Of a stretch of 27,449 bases of DNA, positions 10,474 through 20,758 are shown piece after piece. Under the pieces are notes generated by a model. The model was not told where the DNA came from. It saw nothing but the letters and a program-made list of their open reading frames with translations, and made no database searches. The position numbers and the translations under genes were made by a program. Origin of the DNA: Welwitschia mirabilis (Eukaryota; Gnetophyta; Gnetopsida; Welwitschiales); assembly GCA_051453625.1 (NCBI GenBank), contig JBOZIK010000001.1, positions 83,893,538-83,920,986 of the forward strand, read 5' to 3'. Position 1 is the first letter of the stretch, and each line of letters opens with the position of its first letter.

Positions 10474-11908
10474 TGAGGATTGTTAAACTCTGAGAAAAGG
10501 GATGAATTAGTTCCATAAGAAAATTAAAATTAACAAGAATAAAAGGTAGGATGAAAAACCTTACTAAGAGGACATGCTTATCCAACCTGGGTACGTTCAC
10601 GCATAGAAGGTAGCTTTTAATCACATCTCTAGATATTTTTGACTTGGAAAAAATAGTGATTTTTTTGGTGCACCACTAACCTTACATCAAATTAGAGTCT
10701 CCTCACACAAGATATAACTCTCTCCTCCTCAAAGGAATAATGGTTTTCATAGGTGCACGACAAACCTCTATAATAATTAAAGTCTCCTCACAAGACAATG
10801 CTTTCTTCCACATAAGGAAATAATGGTTTTCTGGTTAACCAATAATCTTACATTAAATAAGTACCGATAGGCACCATCTACCTTATAAAGGATTTGATAT
10901 TTAAGAATGGACTTATAACAATATTCAGAAATAAGATAGTTCACAATGAATAATCAAAGTAGGATACAATAAAAAGCCTAAATATTTGCTTTGATGAATA
11001 CTTCATATCCTTGAAGTTGTTATTATTGTTATGAGTATGAATGAGAAAGATGATAACAATGAAGATCCAAGTCTAGAAGGCAAATATAATGCTAGTTCCT
11101 TGTTAATGAATCTTTTGATTTCTTTATGAGATATTTCCTTTACTTGTGCTTTTAAATGTAATGCTAATTACTTGTGTTTTTTTTGGATTCAATGAAGAGC
11201 CAAAAGTTCTCCTTTGATTCTTAACATTAGGGCCTTATAAGTTTGAAGAAAAACTAGCCATTTAAGCTAGAAAGATAGCCATTTGATTTTGTAACCATTG
11301 TGCAATAGATAGCTAATATCTATGCTTTGGACACACATCTTAAGTTTTAATCATGGTGGGTTTTAGTCTAAGACATATTTACTTTTTTATACATTTACTC
11401 TTCAAATGTTTTCACTTTTGTATAAGTTTTTAGTTAACTTACCTAGATTTTAATGAATTTTACGTTGTATTTTCCTTGGACCTTGGTGATCATGAATATG
11501 TGATGTATAGGTATGTAGCTCATCTAAAATATAAGATATTTGTTAAAAATTAAATTAACTATGTAACCTATTTTAAATTACTATAAACATCTTCAATAGT
11601 ATAGACATCTTCATTTATATTAACTACATATTTCAGCTTAGTTGTCTTAAATATAGTAGTCATATTTTAGCCTCTACATTTGATGCATCTTCATATTTCT
11701 AAATGTCTTCATTAAGATGTTTTCAATTTATTATATGTCTTCAAATAATTGATTTTTTAGTTTAGCATCTGATACTTTTCATGGGATGTTGTCTTTGAAG
11801 ATCCATCATGATCTAATACCTATTAAGATTTGATGTTCTTATAATGATCTATCTACATAATGACAAAATTTTTGATAAGTGAACTCATCAAAACTAGGTT
11901 TTCCATTA
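10474..11908 (-). repeat. 5' LTR of element 1
   Basis: This is the partner of 3302-4736. The PBS next to its plus-strand start identifies it as the 5' LTR. The two copies are the same length within a few bases but carry many substitutions, mostly transitions by eye, as expected after long methylation-driven decay. Confidence 0.8.
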
Positions 11909-12623
11909 ATACCTATGAAGTATTAAGAGATGATTTATCATTACCCATGCTAAATAATTTTATCATTGGTGTACAGATATTTAGAAACTTAATCTAAGAT
12001 AAACTAAACTAAATTATCTAAAGAAAACTCTTAACATTACTAAATAATTAGTAATACTTACACCCTTAGCTATGACTTCTTCTACTAGTGTAAACTTTAG
12101 TGTAAGATACATTGGTTGAATATTCCCATGTACTAATAAAAGGTTGAGCTTATTGAAATGAAGATTAAATAGAGGTACTATCAGTTTTATCTTAGTTTTA
12201 AAGCCATTTTGAAAAAATTTCTATTAATAAATAATGGTGCTAGTATTCAAGATACCTACATTTGAAATTTGTTTAGCCTAATTCTATTTAACACATCTTT
12301 TTAGAAAGTAAAATTTAAAGTATTTTTTAATTATGTTTTAGTAAAATACCTAGTTAGAATTGAATAATTCCAAAATCTAGGAGCATAAAAATAGAAATTC
12401 AAACCTTTAATATTTAATAATAGTTCTTTGTACAAGAGATATTTATTTACTCTTCAACTTAAGAAAGTATAGAAAAATTATCATGAAATCTAAGTAGAAA
12501 AACTATCATGCAATCTAAGCTTATGAGTTAAACATATAACATGAAATAATTCAACTTAAAAAAATTAGTTTAGAATGTTTTAGATATTTATATGTTGGAA
12601 AAGATACCATCAACTGAATATAA
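11909..12623. other. Unidentified DNA between the two copia elements
   Basis: No gene was found. It does not resemble the segment next to the 3' LTR of element 1, so it is either flanking DNA or a part of element 2 too diverged to match. It contains a 25-bp tandem duplication. Confidence 0.5.
12471..12520 (+). repeat. 25-bp tandem duplication
   Basis: The units agaaaaattatcatgaaatc… (12471-12495) and agaaaaactatcatgcaatc… (12496-12520) are adjacent and differ at three positions. Confidence 0.8.
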
Positions 12624-14407
12624 CTAATTTGTCAATTCTTCTTCATTGATTTTCCTAAATGTGTCCCCATTTTTGAATAACAAAGAAAAGGATATAACTA
12701 AGAGTCGAGTTACTAGTATAATGCATGCCTTCTCCTTGTTCTTCACTATTATCATTACTAGCATGGATTGTGGATTTCTATAGTATATAATATGAAAAAG
12801 ATGTGGATGATAGATAAGAATGTTAAGAGGTTTCACATAGGCTCTCATAGGTCTGTCTTATCATATGTTGGTACATTTGAGAAGTGATGGACATCCTAAA
12901 GAAGTTGGATATGGCTGTCTCTATGGAAGATGATAGTAATTAAATGCTAAACAGTAGTGAAACATGAATAGGCTATGTGTGAGATGGCAGTGATCATGAT
13001 CTACACAATGGAGGTGTAGAAGATAAGTGTAATGAATAAGAGGATCTAGGAGATGATGATGGCTGAATAGGATGACAAATTAGAATCTAGAGATGAGATT
13101 GATAAAGATAAGAGGCTAAAGATCCAAGCCCTTAGACTCTATCTCCTGCTATTAACTTGGTTATAATGGACTAGGAACCTATTGCTTCCATTGCACCTAT
13201 GCTTTTATGAGATCATGATACTTCTCTTAAATTTATACCTCATCTACTAATAACTTATCTATAGAATCATTGCTAGTAGTTGCCTTGCTCAAGTCATAAT
13301 CTATTTCATGTGGAGCTAAAGGTTCTTCTTCTTCTTCTAATTCCTCCTCCAAATTTGACCATATGGGAGCCTAATCGATTTTCAACTCTTTGCTAATACT
13401 TCATCCTTTTTGGTAAAGAATCTATGTCTTTTTAACCTTAAAAATTTTTTACTAAATTTTCTAATCATTTTCACTATTGCCTTTAATACCTTCTTGATTG
13501 ATGATGAACTCTGTGTTGTAGTGGAGTATATCTCTAAAATTGGGAAGGCCTCCTAGTTGTGCCTTCATTAGATGATACTAGAACTATCCATTTTTCACTA
13601 AACTTAGCTATATGTTTTTTCTATTAAATAATATTCACTTGATGAACTAAAATGTTTGCACTAGTAATAATCAAACTAGTAAGATAAGGTAAACTCAAAG
13701 TCTAACCATTACAATATAATATAATGATATTTATACATAAAATAAAATTCAAATCTATCTTTAAACCAATAAGTAGACAGAACACAACAAAAGTTTTCAT
13801 TGGTTTATACTAATTATAACTACCTTCTTTGATTAAAATATTGGAGAATGTGATTAAACTGAGAATGGAAGAATCTAGATTAATATCTATTCTTTCTATG
13901 TTTTCTACAGAAATCATTCTTGGATGTCTAAATAAAATATTGCTCATATGTCTTTCTGATATGTTTACAACTCTAGAAGTAAATATTTCTTTAAATTAAT
14001 ACATATATAACTAAGGAAATTTAGAATCATTTATGCTAAGTAACAAATTTATAAAACTAAAAGAAAGATTTAATGAAGTACCTCTGACTTAAGTTTGGAA
14101 GGTACTTGTGATGTCATCTATCTCATGGATATTGGCATAGAACTCCCACTCAACTAGATTTAGTATACTCTAGTATAATTAAACAATCATTTTCCAATTA
14201 AGCCGAGTGAAGTAAGCCACAAGTTAATCTTTAGACTACCTCTAAAATACAAAGTTTTTTTTTTTCCACAATGATAGAATTTTTTGTCCAAGACCTAAAT
14301 CTTCTTGCTATTGCCTTATAATAAAGTTAAGGCTTATACTATAATATTTAATATTTTAGAGCCTCTTCTTTACCTATTGAAGTATTAGTGGGCTTCCTTC
14401 TAATTAT
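12624..14407 (-). pseudogene. Accessory ORF, putative plant transposon protein-like (element 2 copy)
   Basis: It is homologous to 5430-7237. The start codon is lost: ATA at 14405-14407 replaces the ATG of the other copy, followed by IRRKPTNTSIGKEEALK. Diagnostic pieces in order are ARRFRSWTKNSIIVEK (Trp kept here), VEWEFYANIHEIDDITSTFQ at about 14098-14157, then a stop, VRGTSL, and LSLITFSNILIKEGSY with FCLLIGLKIDLNFIL. The C-terminal part has an acidic and polybasic stretch and ends in a short open piece (12624-12848) that is also the best-matching DNA to element 1 in this area. The motif order fits the plant-specific Transposase_32-like domain. This is an assignment from memory of the family and was not searched. 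Confidence 0.6.
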
Positions 14408-15190
14408 TTTTCCAAGATATATGGAGAATTTGAATAAAAAATCAACTAAAATGTAAAGAAATAATGAAAGTATGAATCTTTCTTAAGAATAACCTTGTTC
14501 TTTCTCACTATGAAAATGTCTTATAAATCTAAGACATCTTGGAAGTGAAATCTGAGAAAATTAAGACTGAAACATCCTTTAAGAGAGACATATGTATAGT
14601 GGAGATTTGAAAATGAGATTTAGTAGCCCCAAGGGTCAAAACCTTAGGTCTTTAGTATGTTTTACTTTCCATAATAGTATAGTCAAAATGTATACCTATT
14701 AAAAAAAAAATCTACAACACGAAAAGTAGATGTTTATGAAGTTAAAAACATCTTCTGTTAAAAAAATTCTAATACATTTTCTTTCTATCAAGACTTATAC
14801 AAAACTAAAGACGTCTATTTAGAAAACTTTATAAAGCATATTTGACCTTTAAATATGTCTAGAAAATTCAAGATGTCTCCTTAGAATATGTATACAAATC
14901 TAAAGTCATCTATAAGATAGAAGTCTACAAAACTAAAAATGCTTGTAATAAAGTTCTAAAAACATCAAAATATTTTACAACTAATATAATCATCATGATA
15001 AATCTTTCAAAAAGTAAAATAATGAGTACATAATTTAACTTTTAGTACATCTAACTATAATATCTACTCATAGATAATTTATAATGTAGAGTTAAAAATT
15101 TAAATGATAGTAACTTACTTGATTGGGTAACACCTAATCTTGAAGTTCTTGCATAACTTTACATATTTTTTAGTACCTAGATATTTTATG
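14408..15190. repeat. Spacer of element 2 with AGATGTCT-type repeats
   Basis: No gene was found. Between about 14690 and 14960 it carries the same short repeat type as element 1 (aagacgtct, aagatgtct, tctacaaaactaaa). It occupies the position where integrase and reverse transcriptase would be expected in an autonomous copia element. Confidence 0.55.
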
Positions 15191-15200
15191 NNNNNNNNNN
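15191..15200. other. Gap of 10 N
   Basis: This short N run lies next to the end of the segment deleted from element 1. It breaks any frame read through it. Confidence 0.98.
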
Positions 15201-15379
15201 TAAGTAGACCATCAATGTATTACATCACAATGTATTTATTGTGCTTTTTGTGCTACATTGAATCCTTTTCTTTCCAAGGCTTTCCTTATCTGCTTTCTTT
15301 TTATATGCTTCACAGATTTGAATGCTTTTTAACTTGGAATGTTCTTTTACCATTTTTCTTTTGATCATATCCTTGTTTG

Positions 15380-15820
15380 CATCTTAAATATTTTTATGTC
15401 AAGGATTTTTTCTCTTATTTTGCATAACAAATATTTGGTTCCATTATTAAATATCTCTTTAAAGTAGTAATATAAACATTTGACTTTCTTACAGCAGCAA
15501 ATTAACATGTGGTAGAATTTTGTTTGCTAATAATACAAGCATCTCTTATAAAGGTAACAAATAAGTTTGCATTACAAAGTTGACTTATATTCAAAAGATT
15601 GTTTTCCAAACCTTTTACAAATAATACATCCTTTACCTTTGGTTGATTTTCTCTTCTACTATTATCAATACCTTTAATCCATGCTTTTGTGTTATGTTTA
15701 AAAATTACAACTCCTTTATCTCATTCTATCAATGGGTAAAATTAGATCATCTCTAGTTATGTACATTAAACATCCATCATCAATGTACCAAGCATGCTTG
15801 TTTATGTCTCAAAATGTAAT
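15380..15820 (-). pseudogene. Copia aspartic protease and pre-integrase relic (element 2)
   Basis: The retroelement protease cleaves the gag-pol polyprotein. The minus strand gives H-A-WYIDDGC (Cys codon at 15770-15772), matching the copia W-Y-x-D-S-G-C active site with Ser replaced by Asp. YITRDD and LILPID follow. After frameshifts come KAWIKGID and KDVLFVKGLENNLLNISQLC (15577-15635), the standard copia protease C-terminus, then NANLFVTFIRDACII and KSNVYITTL of the GAG_pre-integrase segment. The expected histidine motif (LWHxRLGH) does not follow, and the sequence becomes unrecognisable toward 15200. The whole region is missing from element 1. Confidence 0.8.
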
Positions 15821-16555
15821 TTGTGCTAAAAGTACTGGTTTTGCTTTTGATACACATATGTTTCTTAGTTTATCCTATGCAAAATAATGTATCATCCTTT
15901 GATGCCTTTTGGCATGATTCATATAATAGTTGTCTATAAATTGTATTAGATATTTATACTAATAATGAACTATATTATAATAATAATAGTAAATAATAAT
16001 ATTTGTAAATGATAAATATTCATACCTTAGCTTATAATTTTATTTATTAATTGAAGAGGTTCAAGTACTAGTTGAGGATTCATTGTGTCCTAAGGCACTC
16101 TTGTTACTTAAATTTTTACATTATCAAATCATGATATTTAATGTATTATTTTATTGGGTAAATTTTTTATTAATTTTATTTAAATCTAATAGTTTATATC
16201 TTACATTCTCCAAATTACATATTATTCTACTAACCTTAGCTTTAATAGCTAAGTTTTTAGAAGATAATTTATTGCAAACATTCTTTTCTTATTTATAAGC
16301 TTATTCATGAGTATGAAGTAATTTTTTTCATTTTAATAAATACCTATTGTAGTTTAACAAATTCTTTAGAAATTACATGGCATCTTTCTTGAAGACCATA
16401 CTTGTATCATATTTATTTTTTAAATCATACTCTTCTTTTATTCATCATTTTATTCTTGAAGATGTATAATATCCATGTAGGAAGGATGATCTTTGTTATC
16501 ATCAGATTTTTCTTTTTTCATTATGTCTTCATCATCATCCCATCTTGTACAGAAG

Positions 16556-16785
16556 GATCTTGTAACACCCCAACTTTAATTACCCTAATTAACCATAATA
16601 TTTTTTTCTGTATTAATAACTAACATGCACAACGGAACCTAGGATCAANNNNNNNNNNNNNNNNNNNNNNNNNNNNNNNNNNNNNNNNNNNNNNNNNNNN
16701 NNNNNNNNNNNNNNNNNNNNNNNNNNNNNNNNNNNNNNNNNNNNNNNNTAATTAAAGCTTACTAAATGTGGGTTATAACAGATCT
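16556..16785 (+). mobile_element. Nested TGTAACACCC-type LTR (solo LTR or gap-collapsed element) with 5-bp TSD
   Basis: GATCT (16556-16560) precedes TGTAACACCCCAACTTTAAT, and GGGTTATAACA (16770-16780) is followed by GATCT (16781-16785). Removing 16561-16785 restores the gag tail aligned with element 1. The ends are the imperfect terminal inverted repeat seen on many plant Ty3/gypsy LTRs. Of the 220 bp between the TSDs, 100 are N, so the true size is unknown: either a solo LTR or a longer element lost in the gap. Strand was assigned from the TGTAACACCC end and could be reversed. Confidence 0.8.
16649..16748. other. Assembly gap, 100 N
   Basis: The gap lies inside the nested LTR. The round length suggests an unknown-size scaffold gap. 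Confidence 0.97.
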
Positions 16786-17723
16786 CTTCTTATTTCACTC
16801 TTTTTTTTAATCCTTTTCCTACATTATAATAGCACTAGAACATTTCGAGGATATATGCCCTCATTCTCTACATACCCAACATACTAATTTGAAAACCTTA
16901 GATTTAGAAGCAAAGGAAGTATTACCAAAAGACCTTCCTTTAAACTTAGATGATTTTCTAAAGTTCTCTCTTTTGTTGTTATTGCATAAAAGAAGTCTCT
17001 TTACTCTCCTTGTGATGAGAATAAGTTCCTCATCTACTTCATCTTCATAGTTATCTTCTTCTTGTTCTTTCTTTGCCTTTTCTTTTAAGTTCTATTTTGT
17101 ACTTTCACTTGCCTTAAGATTAAAGAATTTTTTTAATAACACCATATTATATGAAATTCATCTCATATGTTGTTATGATGATTTGTATCTCTTCTATATT
17201 CATAGAGTTGAAATTTCTTAACTCTTTCATGATAATAGTCCTAGGCTTGTATTAAGGGTTTATAGATTTAGCAATTTCTAGTATTACATTTGCCTTTAGA
17301 AGACTTTTACCAATGCCTTGTATTATATTTAATATGTTGAAGACTCTTGTGAAGTACTTTTGAACTCTTTCCCCATAGTTCATTTTGAGATTATTGAACT
17401 TGTTTGTCCATATGAGAAGATTTCATTGTGTAACAACAAAAGTACCTTTTAGGTGTTTCCATAAGAAATTTCCAAATCTCTTGTATTATCTTGTAACCTG
17501 CTACTCTATTGAACTCATTTATTATTAGTGTTGAATATAGTGAATTTTTGGCTCTAGAATCAGACATTAAAGTAGCTTTATCTTTGGCTTCCCAATCTTT
17601 TCTTTTATTGATCTATGTAATGGTGTTGCCTATAGGAATAGTTTATCTCATTAAAGAGTGAAAGTATAATAGATGATACCCCTTTCATTGTTCACTTAAG
17701 GAAGTTACTTCTTTTCATAAGTA

Positions 17724-17738
17724 CTTGATTTGATACCA
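17724..17738 (-). other. Primer binding site of element 2
   Basis: The minus strand reads TGGTATCAAATCAAG, 2 bp from the LTR end at 17741 and 5 bp before the gag ATG. The first eight bases match the initiator-tRNA-Met PBS consensus. Confidence 0.75.
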
Positions 17739-17740
17739 CT

Positions 17741-18169
17741 TATGGATCACTAAACTTAGAAGGGAGGGATGAATAAGTTCTACCAAACAAAATTTTTAAC
17801 CAATAATAAAATTAAAAAACAAATTAAAATAAACACATCACCTAGATAACATGATTTTCCAATCTAGATATATCCACACACATAGAGGGTAGCATCTTTT
17901 CAAATCTTTAGATATTCTTCACCTATAAAAATAGTGGTTTTCTAGTGCATCACTAATCTTATAATAATATGAGAGTCTTCTCATAAGACAACACTCTCTT
18001 CCCATTATGGAAATAGTGGTTTTATCTCATCATCAAACTTACAATAAAATTAGAATATCCTCATAAGGTAAATTTTATTTTCCTTAAGGAAATAGTGATT
18101 TTGAATCACCACTGACCTTACAACAATCTGAGAGTCTCTTTACAAGGCAACACTTTCTTATCATTAGGG
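17741..18169 (-). repeat. Truncated 5' LTR of element 2
   Basis: It aligns with the first ~430 bp of the LTRs at 3302 and 10474 (aacttagaagggagggatgaat; the repeated 'aaatagtggtttt' segments; 'aaggcaacactttctt'). It ends abruptly at 18169 where the CACTA-like terminus begins, and the LTR does not visibly resume at 18540. The LTR itself carries an internal ~100-bp repeating pattern (…ctcataaggtaa…cttcc..aaggaaatagtggtttt…catcac..aac.ttaca), seen three to four times in all three LTR copies. Confidence 0.75.
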
Positions 18170-18539
18170 TACTACAAGAAATATAGGCTTTTAAGGCATT
18201 TCTAAAACATGTTAAAAGGCCTTAAAGAACACCTTAAAATCTTTTAAGGCATTTCTTCATAAAAAGACTTTAAAAAACATTAATTTAAAAGCCTATATGC
18301 TTTTAAGGCATTTGTATTAAAATATCTTAAATAACCTTTTAAGGCATTTATAAAATAAATGCATTCAAAAGTCTTTTGACGTATTTTTTTTTTGGTGTAA
18401 GAAATGCCTTGAAAGCCTTTTGAGTGTTTTACCAAATGAACACCTTAAGATCATTTTGAGGCATTTTAGGATATAAAATCCTTAAAATCCTTCTCATGCA
18501 TTTTAACAAATAAACACCTTAAAAGCCTTTCTTGTATTT
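18170..18539. mobile_element. CACTA (En/Spm)-like terminus or short non-autonomous element
   Basis: The left end reads TACTACAAGAAATATAGG then CTTTTAAGG, one base from the CACTACAAGAAA hallmark of plant CACTA transposons. The right end, reverse-complemented, reads aaatACAAGAAAGGCTTTTAAGG, an imperfect terminal inverted repeat of the left end. Between them the unit ttttaaggcattt is repeated at least four times on the plus strand (for example near 18188, 18241, 18301 and 18338), with several aatgcctt/caccttaaaag units on the other, as in CACTA subterminal regions. No transposase frame is present. A 3-bp TSD is not evident (ggg versus taa). It may instead be only the left end of a larger element extending rightward. 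Confidence 0.65.
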
Positions 18540-19489
18540 TAAAAAACAAATAGAAGAAGTTAAACTCTAGATTTAAACCTACTTAAAACATATTCTAAAG
18601 TAAAATTATCACATTTTTGAAGTTCTAAATGATTATCTTTTATTATTATATGTAAGATCAATTACTCTAGTTCCTAGGAAAAATTATTTAGGCTCCTATG
18701 ACCTTGATTCTCAGCATTTAGATTTCACGTCTTTGGGTAATGGTTACATAGATTTTTAATTTGTAGACTTCATCACCATTTGTATGGTGATTAAGTATTT
18801 AACAATGCATCTAATAAGATCCTCTTGGTAATGAAGTAGGGCAGAATTTTCATCTTTTTCATTTCATCCTTGAATTGGGTAATAATAATGTGAATCAAAA
18901 TCTACCCTAACAACTCTGGTCTCCACATATTATGATGGAAAAAGTGGCTTGCTTAAAGCTTATCCAACATTAAAGAATGAGTCTTCGATATGTTGAATGA
19001 GAAGCTTAGCTTCATTTGTGTTACAAAATCTAAAAGAGATTAAACATTCTCTTAGTTCTTATTCCTCCTACTGGTAAGGGGAAATAAAATGGATGAATAA
19101 AAATACTTGCAACATAACATTTAAAGAACATGCATGACAAACTCTTTGGTGTAAACTCTATTAGATCATTTTCTTTCAAATGCAGAAGAATCTTAAGAAA
19201 TTCATTACTTTACCACATACAATTCTCTAAAAGTAAGGGTGTATAATAGAAAGCTTATTGATATGGTTTCTGAAACTTAAAATTAACATACTTCTTTAAA
19301 ATGTTTTCTTGGTAATGAAGGACCGAAGGGTCATGCCATTTAACATACAAAATCTTTTAGAATGCCAAGATTATTGAACTCTAAAGTAAAAAGAATTTTC
19401 ATTTTAGTTAGTAACTAGATATGTAAATTTTAGAGAAGAAAACACATGACCATTTCTTATCAATTATATACATTAAAAATTTAAATAAT
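18540..19489. other. Unidentified AT-rich DNA, no gene found
   Basis: No persistent protein-like frame was found. Short minus-strand pieces near 18850-19020 (for example KLLIQHIEDSFFNVG) look protein-like but have no identifiable family. It could be internal DNA of a larger CACTA element that begins at 18170. Confidence 0.4.
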
Positions 19490-20478
19490 TTATGCATGTT
19501 GTAGTAAAAACTTTAAAAACAAGATCTAAAAAATAACTATAATAATTATGAAATATACATTCTTTCAAGAAGGTATATTATTCAAACAGATTACCATGAA
19601 ATAATTTCAAGAAGATAAGGCTCTAGTAAGATCATTTTATAGAGATGCATAATCATTTATATTGGTATTTATTTATAAAAATAAGATATTACATGTAACA
19701 GAGACATATATGGAAGTTGCTTTATTATAATAATAAATAAATAAGTAAAAATATTAATTGAAAATAAGAAACAAGGTACACCCAACTGTCAAAATAACAT
19801 CCTCAAACTTGGAAAAAAAATGATAAAAGTACATGTTGGTAGACTTACATAATGAGTGAATGGCATGGACTTGTAATCACTCCACTATAGTTTCTGGGCC
19901 TCCTTTTTATGCCTTCTTATAGCCTTAGGCTTTTCTTGCAAAATTTAGAAAAATTACCATTTGTTGATTCCTGCACCCATTCTAAAGTATAAATTCCATC
20001 CTTTCTATTGGATCCTGAAACTCAATTGTGACCTTGGTTCACAGGCTATTTTTAGGCTTTTGCAAAAGTTGGCAGATATTCTGTACCATGTAAAACCCAT
20101 GGGATATGTAATAGCCTTAAAGATCAGTCAATTGAAAAACTACAATACCTAAAAAGAATCATTGTGTATGGGTTAGGCTAAAACGAAAAGTAATTAGGCA
20201 GAAAAGATGCAATTAGATAAGCATTCATGCTTTTCCTTTATGTATTCAGTATGAGTGAATGATGGGCCTGAAAACCTAGCCATGGGCAAAAAAGTGTTAT
20301 TCTAAGAGAGGTATGGCTTGCAGATTGGATAGGAAGCATGCACTGCTCTTTTTCTCACTTAGATGGCTCACCCTTTACTTTCTTATAGAATTATGCCTCC
20401 TAAAATTTACTGACCTACGTGGCTTATTCTTTGTTGTGTCTTAGGCATTTTATAATGGTTATAGCCTGAGTGGCTCAA
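19490..20478 (-). repeat. Direct repeat pair, left copy (possible LTR)
   Basis: It matches 20759-21710 over nearly its whole length (tatgcatgtt…agtaaaaactttaaaaa; cttgtaatcactccact; ggcttttgcaaaagt; tctttgttgt). This copy has ~40 bp extra before 19861. If these are LTRs of a minus-strand element, this is the 3' LTR, starting TGAGCCACTC on the minus strand at 20477. A purine-rich tract (ggggagacaggaaatagag on the minus strand, about 20490-20512) sits near it. The TATA-like box of the other copy is mutated here (TAAAAATA). Read on the plus strand, 19961-20152 is open but shows no known family. Confidence 0.7.
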
Positions 20479-20658
20479 GAAGATTCAACTCTATTTCCTG
20501 TCTCCCCAGTAAATAGGAATAATGCATTTGAAGGCATTTGAACAAATAGAGGTAAAAAAGCAATACTATAAACATAGAAAAGGTGAAAGAAATAGACCTA
20601 AAACACTGCGAGTCATCAAAAGCAGTGATAGAACAAAGGGAGTCATCAGAGCCATCTT
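20479..20658. other. Unique DNA between the direct repeats, no gene found
   Basis: This is a short, lysine-coding, AT-rich stretch before the assembly gap. The plus frame beginning at 20522 runs into the N run and shows no known motif. In the LTR hypothesis this would be what remains visible of the internal region. Confidence 0.45.
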
Positions 20659-20758
20659 NNNNNNNNNNNNNNNNNNNNNNNNNNNNNNNNNNNNNNNNNN
20701 NNNNNNNNNNNNNNNNNNNNNNNNNNNNNNNNNNNNNNNNNNNNNNNNNNNNNNNNNN
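20659..20758. other. Assembly gap, 100 N
   Basis: The gap lies exactly at the left edge of the right-hand repeat copy, where near-identical sequence would confuse assembly. Internal retroelement sequence may be missing here. Confidence 0.97.

Larger units (their letters stand above)
3302..11908 (-). mobile_element. Complete but decayed Ty1/copia-type LTR retrotransposon (element 1)
   Basis: The ~8.6-kb element is read on the minus strand. Its 5' LTR is at 10474-11908 and its 3' LTR at 3302-4736, and the two are recognisably the same sequence over their whole ~1435 bp. A PBS-like site (TGGTATAAGAGT, 10460-10471) adjoins the 5' LTR and a purine tract (aaaagggaaatat) adjoins the 3' LTR. Inside, in reading order, come a gag relic, a spacer with AGATGTCT-like repeats and an accessory ORF. 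Flanking pentamers are ACACC (3297-3301) and ATACC (11909-11913), a one-mismatch target-site duplication if the LTR ends are placed as here. No integrase, RT or RNase H motifs were found, and the protease region seen in element 2 is deleted near 8620-8735. The LTRs differ at many positions, so the insertion is old. Confidence 0.8.
15990..17718 (-). pseudogene. Ty1/copia gag polyprotein relic (element 2)
   Basis: The ATG at 17716-17718 gives MKRSNFL as in element 1. The N-terminal YTYWK part is cut short: LFNEINYSY runs directly into HHYIDQ, a loss of about 165 bp. The UBN2 core follows (KATLMSDSRAKNSLYSTL, NEFNRVAGYKIIQEIWKFL). The CCHC zinc knuckle is well kept at 16840-16881 (C-W-V-C-R-E-stop-G-H-I-S-S-K-C, correct C-x2-C-x4-H-x4-C spacing) but has a TGA inside it, at the same codon as in element 1. 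After the nested LTR the acidic WDDDE and DDNKDHPSYMDI tail resumes. Many further stops make it non-functional. Confidence 0.85.
12624..18169 (-). mobile_element. Truncated relative of element 1 (element 2)
   Basis: It has the same order and orientation as element 1: PBS and partial 5' LTR on the right, then gag, protease, repeat spacer and accessory ORF toward the left. Aligned landmarks include the 'gtacatttgagaagtgatgg' block near 12870 (about 5740 in element 1), the accessory ORF, and the gag start MKRSNF. Clear homology to element 1 starts near 12700. No 3' LTR was found on the left, and the 5' LTR stops after ~430 bp at a CACTA-like terminus. It keeps the protease lost from element 1 but has lost ~165 bp of the gag N-terminus. 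It carries a nested LTR at 16561-16780. No integrase, RT or RNase H was recognised. Confidence 0.75.

Noticed and set aside
10474-11908. Element 2 sharing this LTR as its own 3' LTR (tandem array)
   Set aside because: The DNA right of 11908 does not match the polypurine tract or 3' region of element 1, and the flanks here look like a TSD of element 1.
16083-16623. Two plus-strand open frames of ~70 codons
   Set aside because: They are antisense to the copia gag tail, which has clear homology on the minus strand, and the second crosses into the nested LTR.
19961-20152. 63-codon plus-strand open frame
   Set aside because: The aligned frame in the other repeat copy is broken and no motif is recognised. 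It lies inside a repeated, probably LTR-like sequence.
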